Shown here piece after piece: positions 33,652-43,288 of a DNA stretch of 64,000 nucleotides (within the stretch, counting starts at the first letter, position 1; each line of letters starts with the position of its first letter). A program made the translations under genes and the position numbers. The DNA lies in contig JAEWIY010000006.1 in assembly GCA_023386835.1 (NCBI GenBank), forward strand, positions 1 to 64,000, written 5' to 3'. The stretch comes from Verrucomicrobiota bacterium (GTDB lineage Bacteria > Verrucomicrobiota > Verrucomicrobiia > Opitutales > Opitutaceae). Below the pieces are notes generated by a model. It saw nothing but the letters and a program-made list of their open reading frames with translations, had not been told where the DNA came from and made no database searches.

Positions 33652-35088
33652 CTAGACGCGTGGCCCGGCACCCACACCGTACGGCGCACGTTCCGGCCGG
33701 GACAGCATCGCATTGGCCTCTGCGTCGTCGAGAAAGAGCTCCTTCTTGGCATCCCAGCGCAGCGGGCGGCCCAGCTTCATCGCGATCCAGCTCACGATGC
33801 ACGCATTGTTGGTCGTGTGCGCGACCGCCGCCGGCGCGAGCGGCGTCTTCCGCGACTTCACGCAGTCGAGCCAATTGCGGTGATGCGACGTGCTCGAAAG
33901 GAACTGCACCCTGACGCCATTCGGATCGAGCAGCTTGCGGTCGCTCGCGTCGAGCGGCTGCAGGTTGGTTTTCGTTCCGGTCGGATCGCTCGAGGTCTGC
34001 GCCGATTCCGATTCGCGCGTGCAGAAGATCCAACCTTCGTCACCGATGAACTTCACGCCGTTGGGCAGTTTGTCGGAGACGGTCATGCGGATGTCGTTCG
34101 GATAAACGAGTTCCACATGGTAGGCGCCGTGCACGTTCCAGATCTTGTTCGTCGGGAACTCTCCGCGACCTTCGACGCGCAGCGGGCCGCTGGACTCCAT
34201 GTCCATGCCCCAATGTGCCGTGTCAAAATGATGCGCGCCCCAGCCGGTGATCATGCCGAGACAGTAGGAGTCGTTGCGCAGCCAGCCCGGCCGGGAGGAA
34301 AAGTCAGGCGTGCCATCCGGCCGCACCTGCTGCGAGTGCACGCGCTGTTCGGTGTAATACACCTGCGGAGTGGGTCCCAGCCACGCGTCGTAATCCAAGT
34401 GCGCCGGCACCGGCTGCTCGGGATCGTCGGGTTTCGTCGGGTCGATCGGCAGTCCGATCTCCACCCGCTGCAAACGGCCAACACGACCGCTGCGCACAAA
34501 TTCACAGGCCTTGCGAAACTGTTCATTCGGCCCCCATGAGCGCTGCTGGCTGCCGACCTGCAGGATCCGTTGATGCTGGGCCACCGCGTCGCGCAGCATC
34601 ACGCCCTCGGACTGCGTCATCGTAAACGGCTTCTGCAGGTACACGTCCTTGCCGGCGGAGATGGCCGCCAGCGCATTCAGCGCATGCTGGTGGTCAGGCG
34701 TTGAGATGACGATCGCATCAATGTCCGGGCGGGCGATCATCTCCTTGAAGTTGCGATACACGGCGACGTCCGGCGCCGGTAGCGACTTATCCCGGTAGTG
34801 CTTCACCACGGCATCCCGCGCGGCTTCAGCCCGGCGCGAATCGACGTCGCACACCGCCACGATGTCGGCCAGGCCGGAGTTGAGGACGCCTGGCATGTCG
34901 TGCCCGCGCGCGATCCGGCCGCAGCCGATTTGCCCCACGCGAATCCGGTTGCTGGGAGCCGTGGCACCACGCAGACGCGACGGGAGAATCAGAGGCAGGC
35001 CAAAAGCCGCGACAGCTCCGGCCCCCAGCCGGCAGAAATCACGACGGGAAACGGATGACGTACGGGGTAACGGGGTAGCAGCATTCAT
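33652..35088 (-). CDS. Tat-exported Gfo/Idh/MocA oxidoreductase
   Basis: A 478-residue sugar oxidoreductase with a Tat signal (SRRDFCRLGAGAVAAF near 14-29), a standard NAD loop (VGQIGCGRIARGH near 52-64), and the catalytic lysine motif as QKPF instead of EKPF. The C-terminal domain has WGAHHFDTAHWGMD and a family-typical C-terminal extension. The ATG at 35088 is chosen since it starts right before the Tat signal. It is 192 bp upstream of the other oxidoreductase; the two may act in the periplasm on the same sugar. Confidence 0.88.
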   Translation of the reverse strand: MNAATPLPRTSSVSRRDFCRLGAGAVAAFGLPLILPSRLRGATAPSNRIRVGQIGCGRIARGHDMPGVLNSGLADIVAVCDVDSRRAEAARDAVVKHYRDKSLPAPDVAVYRNFKEMIARPDIDAIVISTPDHQHALNALAAISAGKDVYLQKPFTMTQSEGVMLRDAVAQHQRILQVGSQQRSWGPNEQFRKACEFVRSGRVGRLQRVEIGLPIDPTKPDDPEQPVPAHLDYDAWLGPTPQVYYTEQRVHSQQVRPDGTPDFSSRPGWLRNDSYCLGMITGWGAHHFDTAHWGMDMESSGPLRVEGRGEFPTNKIWNVHGAYHVELVYPNDIRMTVSDKLPNGVKFIGDEGWIFCTRESESAQTSSDPTGTKTNLQPLDASDRKLLDPNGVRVQFLSSTSHHRNWLDCVKSRKTPLAPAAVAHTTNNACIVSWIAMKLGRPLRWDAKKELFLDDAEANAMLSRPERAPYGVGAGPRV

Positions 35089-35585
35089 GGGGATGAGGTC
35101 CAACAGAACGGATGAGCGGGAGCGGCAACCACTGAGGCAGTCCGCGCGATGAGCAATCGCGACGTCAGGTGGACTGTCAGCCGGAGTCGCCAGTGGGGCA
35201 AACCGGACCGAAAAATCTGAGGCAGGCGCGGCCGGGAAAACGGAAATTCCAAACGAACGTCCCATCGTTCACCGGCAGAGCGCCCCGGGGAAGGCGGCCG
35301 GTTTGTGGACGTTGACCGCCGACGCTTCGCGGGAACTGGTCGGCTCTTAACACGCCCCTGATTGTTCGGTGCACGACTCGAGAGACAGCGGCGAGGTCGC
35401 GGCACGGTTCGCACAACCCGTGATCCAAAAAACCGACGCGTCGTTCTCCAACCACTACGACCGCTGCCCTTGCGGCGCGCGGGAATCCACCCGGGCCTGA
35501 GCGGCCAATCAGCGAATTGCTGGCTGCCGCCCTTCCGCGGAGTGCAGACTCGTCCGGCGGCGGCTTTTGGCGCAAGAACACGGGC
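35089..35585. other. Divergent intergenic region of 497 bp
   Basis: This stretch separates the oxidoreductase gene (minus) from the hydrolase gene (plus). Open frames here are unsupported extensions of those genes. I see no strong palindrome, terminator or small gene; it must hold both promoters. Confidence 0.45.
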
Positions 35586-37052
35586 ATGGCCGACAAACTC
35601 CTGGTGTTGCACGGTTATTCCGACGGAGCGACCAGCTTCACTGACCTCGCGGAATTCTTCGTCTCCGAGCGCCTCTACGCACGCGAGAAGGTGTACCTGC
35701 TCAATTACGCGAGCATGGATGATCATTCGGTATTCGAGGACTTCGCCGACAAACTCGACGAGGACTACGAGAAGCTCTTCGGCACCGAACGCATTGACGT
35801 GGCCTGTCACAGTACCGGCGCCCTCGTGGTCCGTCTGTGGTTGAGCCTTCACTACCGGCGGCAGAAACAAAGCCGCCGCAAACCGCGCTCGCCTGTCGAG
35901 CACCTGTTGATGTTCGCGCCGGCGAACTTCGGTTCCGACCTCGCCAAGATGGGCCAGTCCTTCCTCGGCAAATTCCGCTCCACCTTCTTCAACACCCACG
36001 CAAAGGAGGGCGATTTCCTCGAGTCCGGCAAACACGTGCTGCAAGGCCTGGAGCCGGCCAGCCCCTTCCAATGGAACCTCTCCCTGCAGGACCTGCACGG
36101 CGAGAGCTTCTTCAATCCGGCATTGGGCGAGAAGAACGTTTGCTTCCCCTTCGTGTTTGCCGCCGGCCGGGGTTACACCGGCCTCCAGGCCCGGGTCATC
36201 GAGGCGCGCAAGAAGCCCGGCACCGATGGGACCGTGCGCATCTGCGGCACCTCGTTGAACACGCGCAAGTGCACGGTCGACTTCTGCAACCGGGAGGTGA
36301 ATCCGCTCTGGGCCGACGAGCACAAGTTCGCGGACATCCCCTTCGCTCTCTTCGGTGAGCACAACCACGGCTCCATCATCAACACGGGCGCCGCCTTCAC
36401 CGACCCGAAGCGCGGTCCCGGCGCCTTCGCACGGGAGGCCGTCGGCATCACCTCCTTCAGCGCGTACGAGGCGTTCGCGCAACGCTGTGCCAAACACAAC
36501 GCGACGCACTTCAAAGGCGACCCTTACCAGCAATTCTTCTTCCGGGTGATCGATGACGTCGGCCTTGCGATCGACGACTACTACATCGACTTCTACGCGA
36601 TTCGCGCGGACGGCTCGCTGCACCAGAAACTCACGCTCGAGTTTGATCGCGACTTCGAGCACGAGTTCTACCGCCATTCACAGGACGGGTCCTGCCGCGC
36701 CCTGTTGGTGAACCTCACTCGCTTCCGTGAGTTCGTGAAACGGCTGAAGCAGGAGAAGGCGAAACTTGTATTCGACGTCGTCGCGGTTTCGCCGGTCAAG
36801 GAGGTGAAATACCTGCCGGCTTACGCGACGATCGTCGGCGGCGAGGAAGAGGCAGATGAACCGACATTCTTCTACGAGAACACAACCACGCTGGTGGAGA
36901 TCGTGCTGAACCGCGTCGCCTCCGACCGTGTGCTCGAGCTGCTCGATATCGACTTGAACCAGCTGAAACTCGCCAGCGCCGTGCCAGCCACCAGCCGCAC
37001 GGGGCGCGCGCTCCTGTTTCCCGCGAAGAAAATCACCGTCATCTCCGCCTGA
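35586..37052 (+). CDS. Alpha/beta hydrolase (lipase-like) with long C-terminal domain
   Basis: A 488-residue cytoplasmic protein. The first 300 residues are an alpha/beta hydrolase with HGYSDG near 9-14 (oxyanion), the nucleophile elbow CHSTG with Ser76 and a likely catalytic His in FGEHNHGSII. The remaining 190 residues (FFFRVIDDVGLAIDDYYIDFYAIRADG and on) form a separate beta-rich domain of unknown kind. The pattern resembles PGAP1/lecithin-cholesterol acyltransferase-like hydrolases of bacteria, substrate unknown. The ATG at 35586 gives MADKLLVLHGYS at once. Confidence 0.8.
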   Translation: MADKLLVLHGYSDGATSFTDLAEFFVSERLYAREKVYLLNYASMDDHSVFEDFADKLDEDYEKLFGTERIDVACHSTGALVVRLWLSLHYRRQKQSRRKPRSPVEHLLMFAPANFGSDLAKMGQSFLGKFRSTFFNTHAKEGDFLESGKHVLQGLEPASPFQWNLSLQDLHGESFFNPALGEKNVCFPFVFAAGRGYTGLQARVIEARKKPGTDGTVRICGTSLNTRKCTVDFCNREVNPLWADEHKFADIPFALFGEHNHGSIINTGAAFTDPKRGPGAFAREAVGITSFSAYEAFAQRCAKHNATHFKGDPYQQFFFRVIDDVGLAIDDYYIDFYAIRADGSLHQKLTLEFDRDFEHEFYRHSQDGSCRALLVNLTRFREFVKRLKQEKAKLVFDVVAVSPVKEVKYLPAYATIVGGEEEADEPTFFYENTTTLVEIVLNRVASDRVLELLDIDLNQLKLASAVPATSRTGRALLFPAKKITVISA

Positions 37053-37309
37053 GGACGCGAGCATCGCACGGCACTGCCCGTCGCAGTGGCGCACGGCAGT
37101 CGCGGCGAGCGGGCGTCTTGTTCGCGCTTCACGCGGTGCGGCACGGCGCGCTCACCACGTGTTCACCGCGCTCACGCACTCTCCTACTCTCGCCCGCAGG
37201 CACGGATACACCCGTCGCCTGGACGTGTGTTCTCGCAGTCGGTCATTGAGTTTCGTCGCGCGTCTGCGACAACGCCAGCCGTCCCCCCTTTCCCCACCCC
37301 TGACGTCCC

Positions 37310-38149
37310 GTGCCTGCCATCGCTCATATCGCCAACCTGTGGTCCCTCGTGGGCCATCCCTCGCGCACCCGTGAATGGAGCCTCGACCGCAAGATCCGGG
37401 CGGTCGCCGCCGCCGGATTTGATGGTATCACCACAGCGGTGACACCGGAGCACCGCCGACTAGCCGAGCGCTACGGGCTTCGCCACATCCTCGGGTTCAT
37501 CTCGAGCAGCGAGCCGGAGGATTTTGCCCAACTGCTGCGCGCGCAGAAGGAGGCAGGCGCCGTGCACATCAACGTGCAGATGGACGACCACGACACGCCG
37601 CCCGCGGTCGCCGTGAAGCACTGGCTGCGAATGGAGCGCGAAGCCGAGAAGATCGGCGGCGTGATCCCGTCGCTCGAGGTCCATCGCGACACGTGCACCG
37701 AAACACCGGAGAAAACCGAGGAGATCGCCGACCGTTATCATCGGGCGACCGGAAACCTGATCCGGTTGAACTTCGACTTTTCACACCTCGCGGTTGTGAA
37801 GCACCTCGGCCCCGCAGCTTACATTGAGCGACTGCTCACGCGGCCGGAGTTGGTGCAGCACAGCGAACAGTGTCACTTCCGTCCCTTCAACGGGCATCAC
37901 TGCCAGGTCCCGGTGATGCATCGCGGAGCACTGACCCCTGAGGTGAAAGCCTACCTGCCGTTCGCCAAAGCGGTGATGGCGCTGTGGAAAGCGGCGCCGC
38001 AGAATCGGGATCGCACGCTGTTCGCGTGCCCGGAAATGGGTCCCTATCCCGGCGACGGCGGGGGCTACAACATCACCGGTCTGCCGCCCGCCTGGCATGA
38101 CGCCCAGGCGTTGCGGGTCGAATTGGCGAAGATCTGGCGACGGGCGTGA
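37310..38149 (+). CDS. TIM-barrel sugar isomerase/epimerase-like protein
   Basis: A 279-residue cytoplasmic protein with a xylose-isomerase-like TIM-barrel pattern (RAVAAAGFDGIT near 30, VIPSLEVHRDTCTETP near 118, LNFDFSHLAV near 153). Glu and His at these strand ends could hold a divalent metal. It most likely isomerises or epimerises a keto sugar. The start is the GTG at 37310; no in-frame ATG gives a full barrel. It stands 114 bp before the beta-helix gene on the same strand. Confidence 0.75.
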   Translation: MPAIAHIANLWSLVGHPSRTREWSLDRKIRAVAAAGFDGITTAVTPEHRRLAERYGLRHILGFISSSEPEDFAQLLRAQKEAGAVHINVQMDDHDTPPAVAVKHWLRMEREAEKIGGVIPSLEVHRDTCTETPEKTEEIADRYHRATGNLIRLNFDFSHLAVVKHLGPAAYIERLLTRPELVQHSEQCHFRPFNGHHCQVPVMHRGALTPEVKAYLPFAKAVMALWKAAPQNRDRTLFACPEMGPYPGDGGGYNITGLPPAWHDAQALRVELAKIWRRA

Positions 38150-38263
38150 GCGTCCGTCTCTGAAACACGCGGGCGGAATCCCGCCGGCAGGAGTCGCTGA
38201 TCCCGAGCCGTCGCCGGGGCTTGCACCCTTGTGTCTGCGCGCCCTAGCGTCCCGGCCGCCCCC

Positions 38264-40495
38264 ATGAATATTCTGAAATTTTCAGAGAAGGTGCTGCCGT
38301 GGATCTGCTTTCTCCTCGTCCCTTCCGCCTTCTCCGCCCCGCTGCAGCTCGAGGTGTCACCCGCTGGTCAGCTGACCTCGTTACCGGCGGCGCAGAAAGC
38401 CCTTCGTGAGGCTCACGCGACCGGACAGCTGACGAATGAAGGCGCAGTCATTAGCGTGCGCGCCGGCATCTACGAACTCACCGAATCGCTGCGGCTGGCC
38501 CACGACGACGGTGCGCAGAACGGTCCCATCGTGTGGCAGGCCGCAGCCGGCGAAACCGTCGTGATTCGCGGCGGAAGCGCCGTGCGCGACTGGCAGCGCG
38601 TCTCCGATCCGGCCATCACTGCACGTCTAGCGCCAGCCAGCCGCTCCGCCATCCGAGTCGCCGACCTGCACCAAGCCGGCATCTCCAGCTTCGGAGAGAT
38701 CGAACAGCGCGGAAATCCCGGGCTCGAAGTTTTTTTCGGCGGCGAACGGATGCCACTCGCCCGTTATCCCAACACCGGCTGGCTGCTCGTCGCCGATGTC
38801 CCGCAGACCGGACCGCGCCGACTGAACGAGGGCCTGGCCCGCGAACGTCGCTACGACAACGTGCCGGTGGGCCGCCACTATGGCCGCATCACCTTTGATG
38901 ATCCGCGTCCCGCCGGCTGGTCGGCCGACAACGAGATCTACGCCCACGGCTACTGGACCTGGGATTGGAGCGACTCTTTCCAACGCATCGCGTCGATCGA
39001 CGCCGCCAAACGGGAACTTCATTTCGCCGAGCCGCATCATCATTACGGATACACCCGGGGGCAGCGGTTCTACTTCCTGAACGTGCTGGAGGAGCTGGAT
39101 CGTCCCGGCGAGTGGTACCTCGATCGCCGGCGCGGCCTGCTGTACTTCTATCCGCCCGCGGAGATCACGTCGGACAATGTGGTGGTTTCGCTCGTCGACG
39201 CTCCGCTGATCGAACTCCAGGACGCAAACAACGTGCGCATCACCGGCTTCACCTTCGAAGCTTCACGCGGCAGCGGCGTCGTCATTCGCGGCGGCTCCGA
39301 CGTCACCCTCGCCGGCTGCACCTTCCGTAACCTTGGTGGCGAAGCCGTCACGATCGAGGGTGGCCAGCGTCACCGGGTGCAGAGCTGCGATTTTTACGAG
39401 CTCGCCAATGGAGCCATACGTGTCGGGGGCGGCGATCGTCGCACCCTGGCGCCGTCAGGCCACGAGATTGTCAACAATCACATCCGTCGTTTCGGCCAGT
39501 GGCTGCGCACGGGCCAGTACGGCATTCAATTCGACGGCGTCGGCCACCGGATAGCGCACAACCTGATCCACGATGCGCCATTCGAAGGGCTGCGGCTGAC
39601 CGGAAACGATCACTTGGTTGAATACAACGAACTGCACAGCCTCACGCGGGAAACCGGCGACGCCGGCGCGATGCACACCGGCCGCGACTACACCTGGCGC
39701 GGCAACGTCTTTCGCTACAACTACTGGCACCACATGACCGGGCCGGGCCTGCACGGCGCGACGTCGTACTACCTCGACGATTTTGCCAGCGGCTTCGATC
39801 TCATCGGCAACATCTTCTATCGCGCCGGACGCGCGGTGCAGATCGGCGGCGGCCGCGAGAACCTGGTCGCCAACAACCTCTTCATTGAGTGCGCCCCGGC
39901 GGTTCATCTCGACGCCCGCGGGCTCGGCTGGGCCAGCAACTACTTCAACGGGGATTACCCGTGGCTGTTCGACCGGTTCCGCGAGCTTTCCGCCGATCAG
40001 CCGCCGTATGCGGAGCGTTACCCGGTCCTGCGCACGCTGCTCAACGACGAGCCGCCGGTTCCGAAGAACAATCGGTTTGTGCACAACATTTCGTGGGGCG
40101 GGCGCTGGATGGATCTGTATGATTTCTACGCCTACAACTTCCACGAAGTGGTTGAAGTGCGCCAGAACGTAATCGCGGATCCCGAGTTCGTGCGTCGCCG
40201 CGCCGAGCGGGAGACCACCTGGGACCCGTACTACCTCAACATCGATGGCCAGCAGGGTTACCGCACCTACCGCACGGCCGAGCTTGAAATCGCACGCGAG
40301 TTCACCGGCAACCTGCTGATGGACGAGCCACCCGGCACGTTTGATCCCGTCACGTTGAGGTTCACACCCCGCGATCCGAAACTGCTCAAACAGATCGGCT
40401 GGCTTCCGATCCCGGTTGAGCGCATCGGGCTGCAACGCGACACATGGCGGCGCGACATCCCCCGCCGGACCGGACAGGGCGACTCAAGGCGTTAA
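38264..40495 (+). CDS. Secreted right-handed beta-helix protein
   Basis: A 743-residue exported protein: signal peptide (about 1-25), an opening with ADGSxxxP-like features (SLPAAQKALREAH) and then a long parallel beta-helix with NNVRITGFTF, GSDVTLAGCTF and NHIRRFGQWL-like rungs, as in pectate lyase-like and DUF1565-type carbohydrate enzymes. A second region (PNTGWLLV to about 330) forms a sandwich inserted before the helix. It probably cleaves a polysaccharide. Its stop overlaps tail-to-tail by 4 bp with the stop of the convergent BNR gene. Confidence 0.85.
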   Translation: MNILKFSEKVLPWICFLLVPSAFSAPLQLEVSPAGQLTSLPAAQKALREAHATGQLTNEGAVISVRAGIYELTESLRLAHDDGAQNGPIVWQAAAGETVVIRGGSAVRDWQRVSDPAITARLAPASRSAIRVADLHQAGISSFGEIEQRGNPGLEVFFGGERMPLARYPNTGWLLVADVPQTGPRRLNEGLARERRYDNVPVGRHYGRITFDDPRPAGWSADNEIYAHGYWTWDWSDSFQRIASIDAAKRELHFAEPHHHYGYTRGQRFYFLNVLEELDRPGEWYLDRRRGLLYFYPPAEITSDNVVVSLVDAPLIELQDANNVRITGFTFEASRGSGVVIRGGSDVTLAGCTFRNLGGEAVTIEGGQRHRVQSCDFYELANGAIRVGGGDRRTLAPSGHEIVNNHIRRFGQWLRTGQYGIQFDGVGHRIAHNLIHDAPFEGLRLTGNDHLVEYNELHSLTRETGDAGAMHTGRDYTWRGNVFRYNYWHHMTGPGLHGATSYYLDDFASGFDLIGNIFYRAGRAVQIGGGRENLVANNLFIECAPAVHLDARGLGWASNYFNGDYPWLFDRFRELSADQPPYAERYPVLRTLLNDEPPVPKNNRFVHNISWGGRWMDLYDFYAYNFHEVVEVRQNVIADPEFVRRRAERETTWDPYYLNIDGQQGYRTYRTAELEIAREFTGNLLMDEPPGTFDPVTLRFTPRDPKLLKQIGWLPIPVERIGLQRDTWRRDIPRRTGQGDSRR

Positions 40496-41859
40496 GGCGC
40501 CGCGTCTCTCCACCAGATGACGCGGTTGCTCACCATGTCATCATTGGTGGAGCCCGCTTCCCCATCGGTGAAGATGATCCCGACCGTGCCCGAGACCGAA
40601 TGGTGACCCGTGTCTCGCTCAAGGTTCGGCAGCCAACGTGGACGCGTGGGATCGGCCGGTGCGGAGATCGCGACCTCGAAATGCTCACCATCGCGCGACC
40701 ACAGCCGAGCGACTTCGTTGCTTGGATGCGCCCACCAGGACTCGCCCGGCCCGAGTCGCTGCAGCGTAACCGCGATCGTGATCGTGCCATCGGCGCTGCG
40801 GGTAATGGCACCCGGCAGGTTTAACTCCCAACCCGGTTCACGCAGATCGAGAAAGTTCGACAAGTCACGGGCCTGCCACGGTCCCTCCGCTGATGGATGC
40901 GCCAGCCAGGTCTTCGCGCCTTCGGTGTTAACGGTGCTGTACAGCACGAGCGGACGGTCATTGCCATCCGCCACGACGCCGCCTCCCACCAGCACGGTGC
41001 TCTCCGCCGAACGGCCGCGCGCCACCACATCGAGGTCGTCCGCGCTCGCCGGCAGGGCCACCGCCGAGCCATCACGCCGGGTCCACGTGCGCCCCTCGTC
41101 ATGACTCATCAAATACCCCACCGTCGTATGAACCGTGCGGTCCCCCCGGTAGTCGGTCTCGTAGATCCGGCAGGCGAGATGCAGGGTGCGACCTCCTTCG
41201 CCCCACCAGAAGGCCTCGGCAAACTGCGCGTAACCGGGAAAGCGCGCCCGCAGCAGGGGTCCGACACGTTCCCACCGCGAGGTCCCGGGCGCCCGGCTCC
41301 ACAGTTCGGTTTCCCACGGCAGTGAAGCCACCGGAGGCGCAAACGCTTCGTGGCTGTCGTAGCTCCGCCGGGCCGTGAGCAGCAGCCCGCCGCCCGGCGT
41401 GACCATCAACACCGGATAGGTCAGATTGTAGCCAAAACGCTCCTCCGCGCTCCAGGCCGACGCATCATGCGGTCGCAGTGAACGCCGATAACGCATCGCG
41501 TCATGATGCGGATAGTACGCCAGGTGCAGGTAACCTTCGGCATCGATGGCCAACGCTGCACCACCGTGATTGTCCTGCGCTTGCGCCACCGTCACCGGCT
41601 CCGACCAACGCCCGGTTTGATGGTCCAGCGTGCGAATGCGGACCCAGAACGTGTCGTCCGCCGCGTCGAGCCACGTCACATGCGTGCGTCCGTCGCGGGT
41701 CACGATCTTGTTCGTGGGGGGATACGCCGTCGCTCGTCCCGAGCCCTGTTCGGACAATACGAAACCCGGCGACGCTTCCGCCGCTCCGATTGCGGCGGAG
41801 AAGCCAAGGCCGGCGAGCGCTGCGCCGAGCCGCAGCCAACGGAGGAGTGGACCTTTCAT
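40492..41859 (-). CDS. Secreted BNR-repeat (BNR_4-like) protein
   Basis: A 455-residue exported protein with a signal peptide to about residue 27 and a six- or seven-bladed beta-propeller made of BNR repeats (SHDEGRTWTRRDG is a clear Asp-box). BNR_4-type proteins are linked to uronic-acid polysaccharide or sialic-acid-like glycan breakdown. The start at 41859 is chosen for the signal peptide. It is the last gene of the minus arm of block C, 7 bp after the enolase-superfamily gene, so extracellular glycan release is tied to the intracellular pathway. Confidence 0.85.
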   Translation of the reverse strand: MKGPLLRWLRLGAALAGLGFSAAIGAAEASPGFVLSEQGSGRATAYPPTNKIVTRDGRTHVTWLDAADDTFWVRIRTLDHQTGRWSEPVTVAQAQDNHGGAALAIDAEGYLHLAYYPHHDAMRYRRSLRPHDASAWSAEERFGYNLTYPVLMVTPGGGLLLTARRSYDSHEAFAPPVASLPWETELWSRAPGTSRWERVGPLLRARFPGYAQFAEAFWWGEGGRTLHLACRIYETDYRGDRTVHTTVGYLMSHDEGRTWTRRDGSAVALPASADDLDVVARGRSAESTVLVGGGVVADGNDRPLVLYSTVNTEGAKTWLAHPSAEGPWQARDLSNFLDLREPGWELNLPGAITRSADGTITIAVTLQRLGPGESWWAHPSNEVARLWSRDGEHFEVAISAPADPTRPRWLPNLERDTGHHSVSGTVGIIFTDGEAGSTNDDMVSNRVIWWRDAAP

Positions 41860-41866
41860 TGCGAAG

Positions 41867-43288
41867 TCAATTCGTGAGCCACGGCTGCTCCACGGCATCC
41901 CACGCGGCCCACGGTCCGCCGAACGCCGCCTGGTTGACGCCTGCCAGTTCAATCTGGCCCGACGTGATCCGGAGCGAGGGCCAGCCGTCAGGCGTTTTCT
42001 GATACAAATCCGGATAAGCCTCCAAAACGTGCGCCTGTACGTCCTCCGGCCAGGCGGCGAGGCCGCTGAAGTAGTGATGGCCGTTCCGCTCCACGCTGGC
42101 ATTGCCCAGCAGCGCCTGGACCGCCAGGTCCTGCGGCAACGCCACCGGGCCGACATTAGCCAGATCCTCGCCGCTCATCATCCAGGGGCCTTGCGGTTGC
42201 TCGCGACGCAACTGCGCCAGGCGGCAGGCATTCGCGATGCCGTGCAGCACGCCTTTGCAGTTCTTGTGGCTCGTGCCGACGTAGCCCGCTGCCAGCGCGC
42301 GTCGCAAATCTTCCGATTCGGCGCCTGATTCATCGATGAGCAATCGCGGCCGTTGCTCCCAGGCACTCAAGGCGGCCGCGACGGCATCGCTCAACGCGAT
42401 CGAACGGGCAAAGGGTTGCTCCACGAACAGCAGCCGCGGCCAAAGCGCCGTCAGCCCGCTGACCTGCTGAGCCCGGGCCCAGAAGGCCTGAAACGCTTCC
42501 ACCGTCAGGAAGGTTTCATTCCCGTCCAGGCTCGCGGCAAATTCGCCGCCGGTTTCCCGATGGATCACGGCGACCGCTCGCTGCAACCGCTCCAAGCCGT
42601 CCTCACTGCCCGAGACCTTGATCTTGAAGTGCCGCAGCTGATACGCGCGGATGACGGAAGCCAGTGCCACCGGCAGTCCGTCCGCCGGACGACCCGTGGG
42701 GTCGACATCGTCTTCCTCCAACGGATCCGCCAGTCCAACCGTGTGCCGGCACGTCACTGACGGAAGGGGGCGTTCAGGCAACCAGTCCGCCGGCGTGCTC
42801 CCCGCCAGTTCCGGATGAAACGCTCCCAGATCGAGACCCAGGGCGCCGCTACGCACCACGTCGTGCAGCGTTTGCCCGTGCCGGCGACAGTACGCATCCA
42901 GCAGTGCCCGCTCGACCAGGCTGCAACCGAAGTTGGCCAGCAATGGCGGCCAGTGACGCGCCTTTGCAGACGAGGCCTGGCGGCGATAGAGCTCCTCCAC
43001 CAGTGCCGCAAAAGTACCGCTTTCCAAACCCGCCGCGTGCGCACTGCCCTGGCGAAGCACGTCCCGCATCTCGTCGATCTCCTCGTCGACCGGTCGATCC
43101 GGATTTTTGGTGAACCATTTCGGCGGCAGGTGATCCGCCGCGCGCCCGGGCACCCTTTCCCCATCGATGACCGCGTGCACGTTGACCCAGACATGCGGCA
43201 CTTCGGTCATCACCGCGATGCCGTAGCGAAACGGCAGCCGTGTCCGCAAAGGGCGTTCAAACCACTCCAGTCGGTCGATTCGAATCAT
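41867..43288 (-). CDS. Enolase-superfamily (mandelate racemase-like) enzyme
   Basis: A 473-residue cytoplasmic enzyme of the enolase superfamily, which dehydrates or epimerises acid sugars or amino-acid derivatives through a Mg-bound enediolate. Candidate catalytic lysines K222/K224 (KIKV), metal ligands D255 (DGNE), E290 (VEQP) and D319 (IDES), and K342/K345 (SHKNCKG) are in order. The long length and the N-terminal PPKWFTKNP segment set it apart from common dehydratases. Its ATG overlaps the stop of the M20 gene (ATGA). The substrate is unknown. Confidence 0.85.
   Translation of the reverse strand: MIRIDRLEWFERPLRTRLPFRYGIAVMTEVPHVWVNVHAVIDGERVPGRAADHLPPKWFTKNPDRPVDEEIDEMRDVLRQGSAHAAGLESGTFAALVEELYRRQASSAKARHWPPLLANFGCSLVERALLDAYCRRHGQTLHDVVRSGALGLDLGAFHPELAGSTPADWLPERPLPSVTCRHTVGLADPLEEDDVDPTGRPADGLPVALASVIRAYQLRHFKIKVSGSEDGLERLQRAVAVIHRETGGEFAASLDGNETFLTVEAFQAFWARAQQVSGLTALWPRLLFVEQPFARSIALSDAVAAALSAWEQRPRLLIDESGAESEDLRRALAAGYVGTSHKNCKGVLHGIANACRLAQLRREQPQGPWMMSGEDLANVGPVALPQDLAVQALLGNASVERNGHHYFSGLAAWPEDVQAHVLEAYPDLYQKTPDGWPSLRITSGQIELAGVNQAAFGGPWAAWDAVEQPWLTN

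Noticed and set aside
35085..36677. 530-residue frame on the minus strand opposite the alpha/beta hydrolase
   Set aside because: Shadow of the hydrolase gene that shares no family features; the hydrolase has a clear nucleophile elbow.
38273..38285. Near-palindrome CTGAAATTTTCAG in the signal-peptide codons of the beta-helix gene
   Set aside because: Short and in AT-rich signal codons, so chance is likely.
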